Below are positions 1-8,932 of a stretch of DNA of 64,000 nt, piece by piece. Under the pieces are notes generated by a model. The model was not told the origin of the DNA. It worked only from the letters and a program-made list of their open reading frames with translations, and did no database searches. The position numbers and the translations under genes were made by a program. The first letter of the stretch is position 1. Every line of letters starts with the position of its first letter. This DNA comes from Leptothrix cholodnii SP-6 (lineage in GTDB: Bacteria; Pseudomonadota; Gammaproteobacteria; Burkholderiales; Burkholderiaceae_C): assembly GCF_000019785.1 (NCBI RefSeq), contig NC_010524.1:1240001-1304000 (forward strand), given 5' to 3'.

Positions 1-569
1 CGATACAGGCCGTAGGGCACGGTGTGCTTGCGGCCCATGGTGCGGTTGTCGCCACCTTGTTTCTCGGCCTCGGCTTCGGTGGCGACGGCCATGCGGGTGA
101 TGGAATGTTCCAGCGCGACGATGGGCTCGATCGAGCGGGCAAAGGTCATCTGCACCGGGCCGCGCACCTGACCACAATTCACGCCAGTGGACATGACTGC
201 ACCGAAGGTCCGCACATCGAAGAAGTTGGCGCACATCCATTCGCGCGCTTTGTCCACGACGTCGCCGCCACCTTTGCGCTTCTTGTCCTCGCCTTTGAGC
301 GAGTCACCCGCGCCGACGGCAACATAAGCGCGTTCGTGCGTCTTGTTCAGGATGGCTTTTTCCTTGATGTAGATCTCGTGCGGTGGCTGTTCTCCGTGGA
401 CGAGGCCCACGTAGTTACGCACCTTGCGCTTGAGCGCCACATCGGTCATCAAACCGTGTCCGGTCTCGGCGTCGAGCCTCGGCAGGTTGCCGGCGTCCGG
501 GTCGCCATTGGGGTTGCCGTCCTTCACGTCGAAGAGCAGAACGAAGTCGTAGCGGTGGTTCAGTGACAT
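1..569 (-). CDS. cas7c: Type I-C Cascade backbone protein Cas7c (Csd2), N-terminal part
   Basis: Cas7c (Csd2) is the repeated backbone subunit of the type I-C Cascade complex, which coats the crRNA. About 189 N-terminal residues lie in the window and the 3' end runs off the left edge. The start [15 protein letters not shown], followed by [15 protein letters not shown], is the typical N-terminal RRM-like strand and loop of the Cas7/Csd2 family. Further on, [18 protein letters not shown] also fits the family. The ATG at 569 follows AAGGAGGAAACC, a strong ribosome-binding site. It lies 26 bases after cas8c, so it belongs to the cas3-cas5-cas8-cas7 operon. In this subtype cas4, cas1, cas2 and the repeat array usually follow, here beyond the edge. 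The identity is certain at family level. Confidence 0.95.
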   Translation of the reverse strand, partial: MSLNHRYDFVLLFDVKDGNPNGDPDAGNLPRLDAETGHGLMTDVALKRKVRNYVGLVHGEQPPHEIYIKEKAILNKTHERAYVAVGAGDSLKGEDKKRKGGGDVVDKAREWMCANFFDVRTFGAVMSTGVNCGQVRGPVQMTFARSIEPIVALEHSITRMAVATEAEAEKQGGDNRTMGRKHTVPYGLY

Positions 570-595
570 GGTTTCCTCCTTGATGGTTCAGTGGT

Positions 596-2383
596 TCAGA
601 TCAGACTGGTTTGAACGGGGCGTTCGGTGGCTATCGCCGCCGCAGGCGCGTCGGTCTCATTCTTGGTGAAAAAAGACTGGCGCTGGTGGTAGTAACCCAG
701 CGCGAAGCGGCCCTGATCGGGCAGCGTCAGATGCAACGGAAAGTCGGCGATGCCGTCCATGATCTCGCCGACCAGCTTTTCGAAGTTGGTCGCCCGGCCG
801 CGGTTCGTGAGCTTGGCAAGGTGGTGGTTCTTCAGCCGCAGCAGCGTGGTGAACACCGCAACGGGTGTGCTCGAAGCCGCACCGTAGTAGCGATCGCGGA
901 TCGTGGCGTTCAGGCCTGGGCTGGCTTCCTCCTGGATCTTTTCCAGCGTGGCGAACAGGCGGCCGAGCCGATAGGCCGCGTTTGGGTTCTGTGCGTCGAG
1001 CATGGCGGTATAGACCTCCTCTGAAGTGGGCTGTTGGAATCGGATTGAACGGTTCAGGCAGGCCTTGATGGCCGCCGCGCGCAGGTAGGGCACCTCACGC
1101 TCGGCGCGGCAGCGCACCACGGCGGCGTTTAGCCAGGTTGTCGGGAAAGGCCCGCCGCTCAAGATGGCGCGCATGACCTCGCCGCCTAGGTTAGGCGGGA
1201 CATTCTTGGCCTCCCGATTCAGAGCCACGGAACGCAATAGGTGGTACAGGGCTGGATGCGGTGGCTCGGTGGGCGCGTGGATCAGATCCAAGTCGTCAAA
1301 CCATTCCTTGACTCGATGTGCAACATCCCGCAACGCAGCGGCTTGCCAGAACCGAACCACGACTCGTGCCGAGTTTGGTGCCAGGCCGAGTACGAAGAAG
1401 ATTCGCCCCCCGGGGGCACCGTCAAATCGTCCTGACTCAATGGAAGCAAACAGCGCCCGGACCTGATTGGTGTGGGCGTTGGGGTCGTCCGGTATCTCAT
1501 CGAACAAGGCTGCAAAGCTGTTTTCGACATCCTCGTCATCGGCCGACTGCGCCCAGAAGACGGTCGCCGTATCTCCTACCTTCAGGCGCTGACGCGAACC
1601 GGGCTGCAAGAGCCGATTGAGCGCCGTCGTGTATTTGAAGACTGCTGCCTCGCCGACCGGGAAGTTGAAGCCCTGTGACTTTCCGAATGACGAGTACGCC
1701 GGACTGACGCCATCATTCACCGCAGCCATCGGCGCCGGCTTTTCACACACGCCCGCGATCGGGAAATGCAGCGCTTTTATCGCAGCCAGTTCGCCTGTTA
1801 CCAGGCATCGGGCGAGGTCCGTGCCGGCCGTCGCGGGGTCAGCAACAGGTCGCCGATCGACCACTGCGCGAACGGCATCCCGCTGGACGACTAGAACGTC
1901 GTCACCAGCCAGGCGGAACGTGAAGTTGCAACCTGGGACCTTGATGCATTCAGCCCACAGTGGATCGTGATGAACCCGTTCGCGCACATCACCGTGCAGA
2001 AAACTTGCGACTGCGCGCAGGCCCGGGTCGTCTACGCCGATGTCGATCAGCGCGTCGATGCGTTTGACGAAGTGCTCATGCTGTCGCTGTGCCGTAAGAA
2101 CATCCGTAGCCTTGTCCGACTTGGCGTGTCCAAGCACGAAGCCGTAATGATCCCAGAGCAGGTTGGGCTTCTCGTACGCCTTGGTTCCTTGGCGGTTCTC
2201 CGACTTGGGGACGAGGCTTGCCTTGACTTCCGAACTCTTGGCACCGGTCCGCAAGGACGTGAGTTGTATGAACGTCCCATCGGCCCGGATCTCGATCACG
2301 TAGGGAATGCGCTTCCATTCCCAGCCCTCGGGCGCAAGGTCGCCTGCGCGGTCGTAGTAGCGCACCAGTTCCTGCAGGATCAT
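596..2383 (-). CDS. cas8c: Type I-C Cascade large subunit Cas8c (Csd1)
   Basis: A protein of 595 residues, the usual size of the Csd1/Cas8c large subunit, which recognises the PAM and stabilises the R-loop in type I-C Cascade. The start MILQELVRYYDRAGDLAPEG is typical of Csd1. The start codon overlaps the cas5c stop by four bases (ATGA), implying translational coupling. Its gene position, between cas5c and cas7c, is the canonical I-C order. In I-C systems a small Cas11-like subunit can be made from an internal start within the 3' part of this gene. I did not locate such a site with confidence. No frameshift or truncation is visible, so the gene looks functional. Confidence 0.95.
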   Translation of the reverse strand: MILQELVRYYDRAGDLAPEGWEWKRIPYVIEIRADGTFIQLTSLRTGAKSSEVKASLVPKSENRQGTKAYEKPNLLWDHYGFVLGHAKSDKATDVLTAQRQHEHFVKRIDALIDIGVDDPGLRAVASFLHGDVRERVHHDPLWAECIKVPGCNFTFRLAGDDVLVVQRDAVRAVVDRRPVADPATAGTDLARCLVTGELAAIKALHFPIAGVCEKPAPMAAVNDGVSPAYSSFGKSQGFNFPVGEAAVFKYTTALNRLLQPGSRQRLKVGDTATVFWAQSADDEDVENSFAALFDEIPDDPNAHTNQVRALFASIESGRFDGAPGGRIFFVLGLAPNSARVVVRFWQAAALRDVAHRVKEWFDDLDLIHAPTEPPHPALYHLLRSVALNREAKNVPPNLGGEVMRAILSGGPFPTTWLNAAVVRCRAEREVPYLRAAAIKACLNRSIRFQQPTSEEVYTAMLDAQNPNAAYRLGRLFATLEKIQEEASPGLNATIRDRYYGAASSTPVAVFTTLLRLKNHHLAKLTNRGRATNFEKLVGEIMDGIADFPLHLTLPDQGRFALGYYHQRQSFFTKNETDAPAAAIATERPVQTSLI

Positions 2384-3036
2384 GAACGTACCTCCGCGCG
2401 CGTCAGATCCACTACGCCGCGTTGCACCTGGGAGCGGAAGAACATCGGTCGCGGGTCGGACGGGCGGGTGAAGTCCATGTCGTAGAGCATCCAGCCGAAA
2501 TCACCGTCGAGGCTGGAAAGCGGCTCCGGCTCTCCAGTCGGGTTCGTCACCAGCCGAAAGCGCGCGTCGAACTCGCGGCAACCGAGATAGGGCTGATTGA
2601 CGCACTGGCCCTTGCTGGCACGACGACCGAACATGTCCGCGTATTTGGCCGGGTTGGTCAGTGCCTCGCCCTTGACCGACTCGATGCGTGCGTGCAATCG
2701 ATAAGCCACGTCACGCAGGAAGAGGCCGGCGCGTTGCTGGCGCTCCTCCTCGACGTAAAGGCCCAAAACGGCCGAGCCGCCTTGCATGGCGTTCTGTACG
2801 TTGCGGGTCGACACCACCGCACCCACCTCATTGCGCCGCACGCTGATCCAGCGTACCGGCGCGAGGATCTCGATCTTCTCGACCACCCAGCGGATCTCTG
2901 GCTTCCACAGGATGGACTCGAACACCGCACGGGCGGCTGAGGGGGTGATGAAGTCGTAGGACACGCGTTCGACCTTCATCTCCGGGCGAGTGAAGCAGGC
3001 GTAGTCGCCGCGGACATCGAGACAAAAGCTCAGCAT
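2380..3036 (-). CDS. cas5c: Type I-C crRNA-processing endonuclease Cas5c (Cas5d)
   Basis: A protein of 218 residues. In type I-C, Cas5c replaces Cas6 as the endonuclease that cuts the pre-crRNA and then stays on the 5' handle in Cascade. The N-terminus FCLDVRGDYACFTRPEMKVE and the following SYDFITPSAARAVFESI are hallmark Cas5d sequences. The reading frame stays open upstream to 3219, but the ATG at 3036 is preferred. It has AGGGAGGCCCATCA just before it, the family begins here, and the upstream extension would overlap cas3. It follows cas3 by 28 bases and overlaps cas8c by four. I did not assign individual catalytic residues. Confidence 0.95.
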   Translation of the reverse strand: MLSFCLDVRGDYACFTRPEMKVERVSYDFITPSAARAVFESILWKPEIRWVVEKIEILAPVRWISVRRNEVGAVVSTRNVQNAMQGGSAVLGLYVEEERQQRAGLFLRDVAYRLHARIESVKGEALTNPAKYADMFGRRASKGQCVNQPYLGCREFDARFRLVTNPTGEPEPLSSLDGDFGWMLYDMDFTRPSDPRPMFFRSQVQRGVVDLTRAEVRS

Positions 3037-3064
3037 TGATGGGCCTCCCTGATGACGTTGAGAT

Positions 3065-5449
3065 TCAAAACACAAAGGCAGCCGGGTCACCCGGAGCGCC
3101 GCCGACCTGGACGCCGAGCACCGGGTCGTAGAACACATCGGATTCGGTCTGCACGTAGAGACCGGGCACACCGGCCAGTTCGCTGATGTCGCCACAGGCC
3201 AGCAGGCGCTGCAGGGCATGGCGATAGATCGTCACGCCGTAACGCTGCAGCTTGCGCATCAGCCAGCGCTGCGGTCCGTCGCGTTCGAGCATCGCGATCA
3301 GCTGGTCGACGTTGTCGCGGCAGCGCGGGCTGCGGTAGCGCACGATGACCGTGGCGGCCTCTTCGTTGTCGATGAGGCGGAAGTTCTCGGCCGCGTCGCG
3401 AAAGCGCACCGGCAGCGTCCAGGCCTGGGTGTCCACTGTCAGACGCAGCGCATCGCAGACGTCGCCGATGTCCAGCGTGTTGGCATTGCCGTACAGGTGA
3501 GCGAAGTAACGCGAGACGCGGTCGAGTGCCAGCGGATCGGTGTCGCCGATGTCATCCCACACCAGCGCGCAGGTTTGTGCGGCTTGGCGCATCAAACCGG
3601 CTGGCGGCGCCTTGGGCGGCACGAAGACATGCACCTCGCCCATCGCAAGCCGGCCCTCGCGATTGCAGCGGCCGGCGGCCTGAGCGATCGAGTCGAGCCC
3701 GGCCAGCGCGCGATAGACCACCGGGAAATCGAGGTCGACACCTGCTTCCACCAATTGAGTGCTGACCACGCGCACCGGCTCGGCTGCATCGCCGCATGCC
3801 AGTGCCTCGCGTCGTATGACCAGTGCCGCCTTGATGTCGGCGATCACCTCGCTGCGGTGCTGGGCGCACATCAAGGCCGACAGGTGGTGCAGGCCGCGCG
3901 CGCCGGTGGGTAGCTCGCGTTTCAGGCGGTCATACAGATCTCGTGCGTCAGCCCGGCGGCTGACGATGGTGAGCACGGCGTCGTGTTGTTGCAGGGCCTG
4001 CGCCGTGGCGTCCCAGGGCTGAGGTGTTGTCAGGTCCGACGGCAGGTGCACACGCACGCGTTGCAAGGCTTTGTAGAGCCCGGCCTCGTCGTCGATGATG
4101 GCGCGCACCTCGCCGCTCTGGTAGCCGCGCAGGCCACGCCCGCCGAAGTGGCGTTGTTCGGTCAGCATCGGCTGGGTGGCGGTACACAGAACGACGGTCA
4201 CGCCGTGGTCGCGGACGAGCAGACGCAGCACGTCGACCACCGGCTGCAGGTACTGCACCGGCAGTAGCTGGGCCTCGTCGATCACCAGCACGCTGTGCGC
4301 CAGGTTGTGCAGCTTGCGGCAGCGCGAGGTCTTGCGGGCGAACAGGCTCTCGAACAGTTGCACGCTGGTGGTGACGATCACCGGTGCGTCCCAGTTCTCG
4401 CAGGCGAGGCGCGAGCGCGAGGTTTCGTCGCGCTCGTCGGACTCGGCGTTGCTGTGGTGTTCGAGCACGACCTCGTCACCCAGCGGGGCGAACACCTCGC
4501 GGTAGACCTGTGCGGTCTGCTCGATGATGCTGGTGTACGGAATCACCATCACGACCCGACGCTTGCCGTGATGCACCGCGTGGGTGAGTGCGAAGGCCAG
4601 GCCCGCGAGCGTCTTTCCACCGCCTGTGGGTACGGTCAGGGTGAACGTGCCGGGTGCTTCGGCCGCCTTGGTTCTGCAGGCAGCCAACACCTCGGCACGG
4701 CGGCGGTTGACCAGCGTGTTGGCCAGGCCGGCGGCGACGAGCGTTTCGGCCTTGAGTTCCATGTAGGTGTCGAAGCAGGCCAGCAGCGCACACATCGGCA
4801 GCGTCTCAGCCTCGCGGGCCTGCGCTGTGGTCGGATTCATGAATGCCTCGGTATCTAGGAAGTCGGCATCGACCAGGGCCGAGAACAGCATGCGTACCCA
4901 GAGCGCGAACCGGCCGGGGATTTCTTCCGGCCCCTTGAACGGCAGGGGCAAGGTTTTGACCGCCGGTCGATCGATCGGGGGGCGCAATACGGCTTCGGGC
5001 GGCTGTGCGTCCAAGGCGCTGGTGAATTCTCGATGTGTGTCTGCGCCTGCCAAGCGTGGCTTGAGCCCGTCGTCCCAGTTGTCGAGCCCGGCGTGGTGCC
5101 CCGCGATCACGTATTGAAGGATCCGTGCAGCCACGCAGCCTTCGGCGCCGTGCTGCTTCGACAGATGTTCCAGCGCCCACAGCGCACCGGCAGCCGAGTG
5201 GCTCTTGTCGCTTCCTTGGGGCAGCTTGCCTTCGATGTGCGCATCAGCCGCCATGCGGATGTAGCGCTGGAAGCCGGGGCGGTACTTGCCCAGGTCATGC
5301 CACAGCCCGGCAAGGTAGGCCAGATCACTGCCTGGCTGCTGCATGAAACTTTTGCACGCCCGTTCGGCCACGGACTGCAGGTGATCGTGCAGCAAATGGC
5401 CCGAACCTTTTGATGCGGTCGACGGGCTGTGTGCCCAGAACTCCGACAT
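3065..5449 (-). CDS. cas3: CRISPR-associated helicase/HD nuclease Cas3
   Basis: Cas3, recruited by Cascade, unwinds and degrades target DNA. The 794-residue protein has an N-terminal HD nuclease followed by a superfamily 2 helicase. Visible motifs are WHDLGKY (H51, D52), SHS (H84) and AGHH (H118, H119) for the metal site. Helicase motifs are Walker A PTGGGKT (274-280), DEAQ (391-394) in place of the commoner DEAH, TATQP (423-427), VEAGVDLDFP (567-576) and QAAGRCNREG (590-599). It is the first gene of the operon. GGGAGGAGCCAAC precedes the ATG at 5449. All key residues are present, so the interference branch appears intact. Confidence 0.96.
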   Translation of the reverse strand: MSEFWAHSPSTASKGSGHLLHDHLQSVAERACKSFMQQPGSDLAYLAGLWHDLGKYRPGFQRYIRMAADAHIEGKLPQGSDKSHSAAGALWALEHLSKQHGAEGCVAARILQYVIAGHHAGLDNWDDGLKPRLAGADTHREFTSALDAQPPEAVLRPPIDRPAVKTLPLPFKGPEEIPGRFALWVRMLFSALVDADFLDTEAFMNPTTAQAREAETLPMCALLACFDTYMELKAETLVAAGLANTLVNRRRAEVLAACRTKAAEAPGTFTLTVPTGGGKTLAGLAFALTHAVHHGKRRVVMVIPYTSIIEQTAQVYREVFAPLGDEVVLEHHSNAESDERDETSRSRLACENWDAPVIVTTSVQLFESLFARKTSRCRKLHNLAHSVLVIDEAQLLPVQYLQPVVDVLRLLVRDHGVTVVLCTATQPMLTEQRHFGGRGLRGYQSGEVRAIIDDEAGLYKALQRVRVHLPSDLTTPQPWDATAQALQQHDAVLTIVSRRADARDLYDRLKRELPTGARGLHHLSALMCAQHRSEVIADIKAALVIRREALACGDAAEPVRVVSTQLVEAGVDLDFPVVYRALAGLDSIAQAAGRCNREGRLAMGEVHVFVPPKAPPAGLMRQAAQTCALVWDDIGDTDPLALDRVSRYFAHLYGNANTLDIGDVCDALRLTVDTQAWTLPVRFRDAAENFRLIDNEEAATVIVRYRSPRCRDNVDQLIAMLERDGPQRWLMRKLQRYGVTIYRHALQRLLACGDISELAGVPGLYVQTESDVFYDPVLGVQVGGAPGDPAAFVF

Positions 5450-5748
5450 GTTGGCTCCTCCCTGGAAGCTTGTTTTCAGAAAGGATAGGCGTGAGGTGGC
5501 TCACCACGCGCACCACCCGACCCGCGTTTTTGTAACGCCTGTGCGGTTTTTCCACTTTGCGCAGCCTTGACCTCCACGGCTTGCTCTTGCGCAACTGTTC
5601 ACGAACCTGCCATGCCCGAGGCATGCATAGCCTGCTGAAACCCCACCCAAACCCTGTTCAGGTACAGACCCTGCTTCGCTCCACCAGGCGCCTTCGGCGC
5701 CCCGCGCCGGCTCATGCCGCTGCGTCAATGATGTCCTGGAGTCGACCC
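5450..5748. promoter_or_regulatory. Intergenic region upstream of cas3, divergent, with three hairpins
   Basis: This 299-base divergent gap holds no convincing gene. It must contain the cas operon promoter (leftward) and one for the MCP-like gene (rightward), but I see no clear -35/-10 pair. Three inverted repeats stand out. Near 5488-5508 the arms GCGT(GA)GGTG and CACCACGC flank a GCT loop. At 5611-5625 CATGCC and GGCATG flank CGA. At 5687-5701 GGCGCC and GGCGCC flank TTC. None has the U-run of an intrinsic terminator. None resembles a type I-C repeat, and there is no array here. Confidence 0.4.
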
Positions 5749-6462
5749 ATGCTGCACCCGCAACGAGCGCCTGCGCACCTCATCGGCTTGCCTGATACAC
5801 CCCCGGCCACGCCGGCCCGGCTGTCGGGCGAGGTCTTCGGCCGGTTGATCAATCTGTCGGGTCGGCGCCGCTTCACGTCGCAGCGGCTGGTGCTCTACGC
5901 CTTGCTGGCCGCGCAGGGGCGCGAGGGTGCGTTGCAGGTGTCGCGCGATGCGCTGGCGGCCTTCTGCGAGGCGCATCTGCTTCTGATCGACGGCCAGGGC
6001 TCATCGCTGCCGGGGGTCTTCTGCGACGAGTTGAGGCAGGCCTATTACGCCACCGGACCGCGTGGCGGGGACGGTGGCCACGACACGATCCAGGCCTTCA
6101 TCGTGCTGGCCAGGCGGGTGCACGAGGCGATCGCTGCCGGCTCGGTCGGCGCGCCGGCGCTGCTCGATCAGCTGGTCGAGCGCGGCACGCCGCTGCTGGC
6201 GGTGCTCAACCAGATCACGCAGGTCTACGAAGACCTGGCGCGGCGCCAGGCCACGCAGGCACGCAAGCAGCTGGTCGACGTGATGGGCGAGATCGAGGCC
6301 ATCTCGATGCAGGCGCGCATCGTGGCCTTCAATGCCCAGGTGGTGGCCGCGCACGCCGGCAAGGCGGGCAGCGAGTTCTCGGTGGTGGCCGGCGAGCTGT
6401 CGCGCATCACCGGCCGGATCGACGAGCTGGTGCGCGACGCGCTGCGCGGCTCGGCCGCGTGA
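5749..6462 (+). CDS. Short cytoplasmic protein with an MCP-like signalling helix
   Basis: A 237-residue protein with no signal peptide or membrane segment. Residues about 180-230 (EIEAISMQARIVAFNAQ, then AHAGKAGSEFSVVAGEL) resemble the hairpin tip of methyl-accepting chemotaxis proteins, the part that contacts CheA and CheW. The ligand-binding, HAMP and most coiled-coil segments of an MCP are absent. The N-terminal 150 residues are unrecognised. The open frame extends upstream to 5557, but the ATG at 5749 has GGAG seven bases before it, and the upstream part has no protein-like character. It may couple an unknown input to a chemotaxis-like array or be a remnant of a larger receptor. Its function is not established. 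Confidence 0.6.
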   Translation: MLHPQRAPAHLIGLPDTPPATPARLSGEVFGRLINLSGRRRFTSQRLVLYALLAAQGREGALQVSRDALAAFCEAHLLLIDGQGSSLPGVFCDELRQAYYATGPRGGDGGHDTIQAFIVLARRVHEAIAAGSVGAPALLDQLVERGTPLLAVLNQITQVYEDLARRQATQARKQLVDVMGEIEAISMQARIVAFNAQVVAAHAGKAGSEFSVVAGELSRITGRIDELVRDALRGSAA

Positions 6463-6481
6463 TGTGCGTCGGGCGCCGGGT

Positions 6482-7501
6482 TCACTGCACCGTGTGCGTG
6501 CCGCCCGCCTGCGCCAGCACCGGGCTGAACAGCTCGGCCACGTCGACCGGGTCGTAGCGGTACTGCAGGCCGCAGAACTCGCAGCCGACCTCGACCTGGC
6601 CGCGTTCGATCGCGACGCTGTCGACCTCGGCGCGGCCCAGGCTCACGAGCATGCGGCCGACCCGCTCGCGTGAGCAGGTGCAGGCAAACCGCGGCGCCTG
6701 CGGCTCGAAGCGGCGCAGGTCTTCTTCCCAGAACAGGCGGCGCAGCAGGGTGTCGACGTCGAGCGTCAGCAGTTCTTCCTGCTTGAGCGTGCCGGCCAGG
6801 ATGGCGATGCGGTTGTAGTGCTCGTCAAGGCCGATGTCGTCCTCGTTGCGGCGCCCGCCCAGGTTGCCCTCGCCCTGCACCGGCAGGCGCTGGATCAGCA
6901 GGCCGGCGGCGACCTGGCCGTTGGCGGCCAGCACCAGCCGGGTGTCGAGCTGCTCGGACTGCAGCATGTAGTGCTCGAGCACCTCGCTGAGCTGGGTGAG
7001 CGGCTCTTTCTGGTCGCCGTGCAGCGGCACCACGCCTTGGTAGGGCTGCTGGCCGGCGTGGCGGTCCTTGGGATCGAGCGTGATGGCGCAGCGGCCCTGG
7101 CCGTTGACGTTGAGCAGCGCGGCGATGTCGGCGCCTTCGGGCACCTCGCCGATCACGCTGGCGGTGGCGCGCAGCGCGAGATCAGGCTGCGCCTCGGCCA
7201 CCGCCAGCTTGACCGGGCCGTCGCCCTGCATCTGCAGGATCAGCGCGCCGTTGAACTTGATGTTGGCCTGCATCAGCGTGGCCGCCGCGCACATCTCGCC
7301 GAGCAGGCGCTGCACCGGCTCGGGGTAGCCGCCGGCGGACTGGCGGCGCTGCAGCATCTCGGTCCAGGCGCCGGTCAGGCGCACGATCATGCCGCGCACC
7401 GGCAGGCCTTCGAAGATGAACTTGTGCAGCTCGCCGCCGGCAAAGCGCGTGCTGTCGAGCTGCGGGTGGATCGGGTCTTTCGGATCGCTGGATCGGGCCA
7501 T
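6482..7501 (-). CDS. hslO: Redox-regulated chaperone Hsp33
   Basis: Hsp33 is a cytoplasmic holdase that binds unfolding proteins under oxidative stress. In reducing conditions four cysteines hold zinc; oxidation releases it and activates the protein. Here the four cysteines are present as C274-x-C276 and C307-x-x-C310 near the C-terminus. The body (GGELHKFIFEGLPVRGMIVR at the N-terminus, later LNVNGQGRCAITLD) matches the family. At 339 residues it is somewhat longer than the roughly 290 of E. coli Hsp33, through short insertions and tail length. The gamma carbonic anhydrase gene lies three bases upstream on the same strand, suggesting co-transcription. Confidence 0.93.
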   Translation of the reverse strand: MARSSDPKDPIHPQLDSTRFAGGELHKFIFEGLPVRGMIVRLTGAWTEMLQRRQSAGGYPEPVQRLLGEMCAAATLMQANIKFNGALILQMQGDGPVKLAVAEAQPDLALRATASVIGEVPEGADIAALLNVNGQGRCAITLDPKDRHAGQQPYQGVVPLHGDQKEPLTQLSEVLEHYMLQSEQLDTRLVLAANGQVAAGLLIQRLPVQGEGNLGGRRNEDDIGLDEHYNRIAILAGTLKQEELLTLDVDTLLRRLFWEEDLRRFEPQAPRFACTCSRERVGRMLVSLGRAEVDSVAIERGQVEVGCEFCGLQYRYDPVDVAELFSPVLAQAGGTHTVQ

Positions 7502-7504
7502 GGG

Positions 7505-8029
7505 TCAACCGACTTTCTTCAATTGCTGGGGGTAGCTGCGGCCGCGCGCGGCGTAGTAGCCGGCGCCGTGGGCCAGGCGTTCAGCCTGTTCGGGGCTGAG
7601 CGTGCGGACCACCTTGGCGGGGCTGCCCATGATCAGGCTGTGGTCGGGGTACTCCTTGCCCTCGGGCACCAGCGAGCCCGCGCCGACCAGGCAGCCGCGG
7701 CCGATGCGGGCGCGGTTGAGCACGATGGCGCCGATGCCGATCAGCGCGCCGTCGCCGATGTGGCAGCCGTGCAGCATGACGCCGTGGCCGACGGTCACGT
7801 CCTCGCCGATCACCAGCTCGATGCCTTCGTCGGTGTGCAGCACCGAGTTGTCCTGGATGTTGCTGCCGCGGCCGATGCGGATGTGGTCGGTGTCGCCGCG
7901 GATCACCACGCCGAACCAGACGCTGCTGTTCTCGCCCAGGTGCACCTTGCCGATCACGTCGGCGCTGTCGGCCACGTAGGCGGTGGGGTGGACCTCGGGG
8001 GTGTCGTCACCGAGCTGGTAGATGGCCAT
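7505..8029 (-). CDS. Gamma-class carbonic anhydrase-like hexapeptide-repeat protein
   Basis: A protein of 174 residues with the left-handed beta-helix of the gamma carbonic anhydrase family (YrdA/CaiE/PaaY type). Hexapeptide turns run from VHPTAYVADSADVIGKVHLG to IGRGCLVGAGS. Zinc-site candidates are the histidines in DNSVLHTDEG and VTVGHGVMLHGC, spaced as in family members. The usual ending, MGSPAKVVR, is present. Enzymatic activity in this subgroup is variable, so carbonic anhydrase activity is an inference from the metal site. It is the first gene of a probable pair with hslO and is divergent from the DUF455 gene. Confidence 0.85.
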   Translation of the reverse strand: MAIYQLGDDTPEVHPTAYVADSADVIGKVHLGENSSVWFGVVIRGDTDHIRIGRGSNIQDNSVLHTDEGIELVIGEDVTVGHGVMLHGCHIGDGALIGIGAIVLNRARIGRGCLVGAGSLVPEGKEYPDHSLIMGSPAKVVRTLSPEQAERLAHGAGYYAARGRSYPQQLKKVG

Positions 8030-8092
8030 CGGGGCTCCTGCTGTGTTCTGTCAAGGCGGCATGTGGGGCGCCAAAGGCAAAATTGTAGGGAT

Positions 8093-8926
8093 ATGGAATT
8101 GCGAAATCTGGCGCTGGCCGCCCTGTGCCTCGATGAACCCGCCGCCAAGGTGGCGGCCGTGCGTGATCTGTGGGCGCGCGCCCAGGCTGCGGCGCCGCTC
8201 GGGCTGCCGGTCGACGAGGCCGTGCTGGGGCTCGACCCCCACGCCGAACTGGCCGAGCGCGACGGCCTGCCGGGCCGCCCGCAGCGCCCGCTGCTGGTGC
8301 CGCACGTGCGCATGGCGCAGCGCTCGCCCAACACGCTGATCGGCCGCGCGGCACTGCTGCATGCGATCGCTCACATCGAATTCAACGCCGTGAACCTGGC
8401 CCTCGACGCGGTCTGGCGTTTTGCCGGCCTGCCGGCCGACTACTACCTCGACTGGCTGCGCGTGGCCGCCGAGGAGGCCGAGCACCACACGCTGCTGGCC
8501 GATCACCTGCGCACGCTGGGCCACGCCTACGGTGACTTCGAGGCCCACGACGGCCTGTGGACGATGACGTACAAGACCCGTCACGACTTCATCGCCCGCA
8601 TGGCGCTGGTGCCGCGCACGCTCGAAGCCCGCGGGCTCGACGCCACGCCGCCGATCCAGGCCAAGCTGGGCCGCGCCGGCGACCATGCCGCGGTGGCGAT
8701 CCTCGACGTGATCCTGCGTGACGAGATCGGCCACGTCGCCATCGGCAACCGCTGGTACGGCTGGGCCTGCGCGCGCGCCGGGCTGGACCCGCTGGCGCAT
8801 TACCCGCTGCTGGTGCGCCAGTACGAGGCGCCGCGGCTGCGCCCGCCGCTCAACCGCGCGGCGCGGCTGGCGGCGGGTTTCAGCGAGGCCGAGCTGGCCT
8901 ATCTCGAACACCCGGATCTGGGCTGA
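8093..8926 (+). CDS. DUF455 family ferritin-like protein
   Basis: A protein of 277 residues of the DUF455 family, which has a ferritin-like four-helix fold. Metal-ligand candidates on helices are visible: HAIAHIEFNAVNLALD, AAEEAEHHTLL and ILRDEIGHVAIGNRW. These have the Glu and ExxH pattern expected of a di-iron or similar centre. The family's biochemical role is unknown to me; members are common in proteobacteria. The open frame continues far upstream (to 6818), antisense to hslO and the anhydrase gene. That part is shadow sequence; the ATG at 8093 begins MELRNLALAAL, the natural family start. It is followed six bases later by the channel gene. Confidence 0.8.
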   Translation: MELRNLALAALCLDEPAAKVAAVRDLWARAQAAAPLGLPVDEAVLGLDPHAELAERDGLPGRPQRPLLVPHVRMAQRSPNTLIGRAALLHAIAHIEFNAVNLALDAVWRFAGLPADYYLDWLRVAAEEAEHHTLLADHLRTLGHAYGDFEAHDGLWTMTYKTRHDFIARMALVPRTLEARGLDATPPIQAKLGRAGDHAAVAILDVILRDEIGHVAIGNRWYGWACARAGLDPLAHYPLLVRQYEAPRLRPPLNRAARLAAGFSEAELAYLEHPDLG

Positions 8927-8932
8927 AGCGCG

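Noticed and set aside
5450..5748. CRISPR array near cas3
   Set aside because: No direct repeats of about 30 bases at regular spacing were found in this gap or elsewhere in the window.
6818..8092. Long N-terminal extension of the DUF455 frame
   Set aside because: It lies antisense to hslO and the carbonic anhydrase gene and shows no protein-like sequence; the family start is at 8093.
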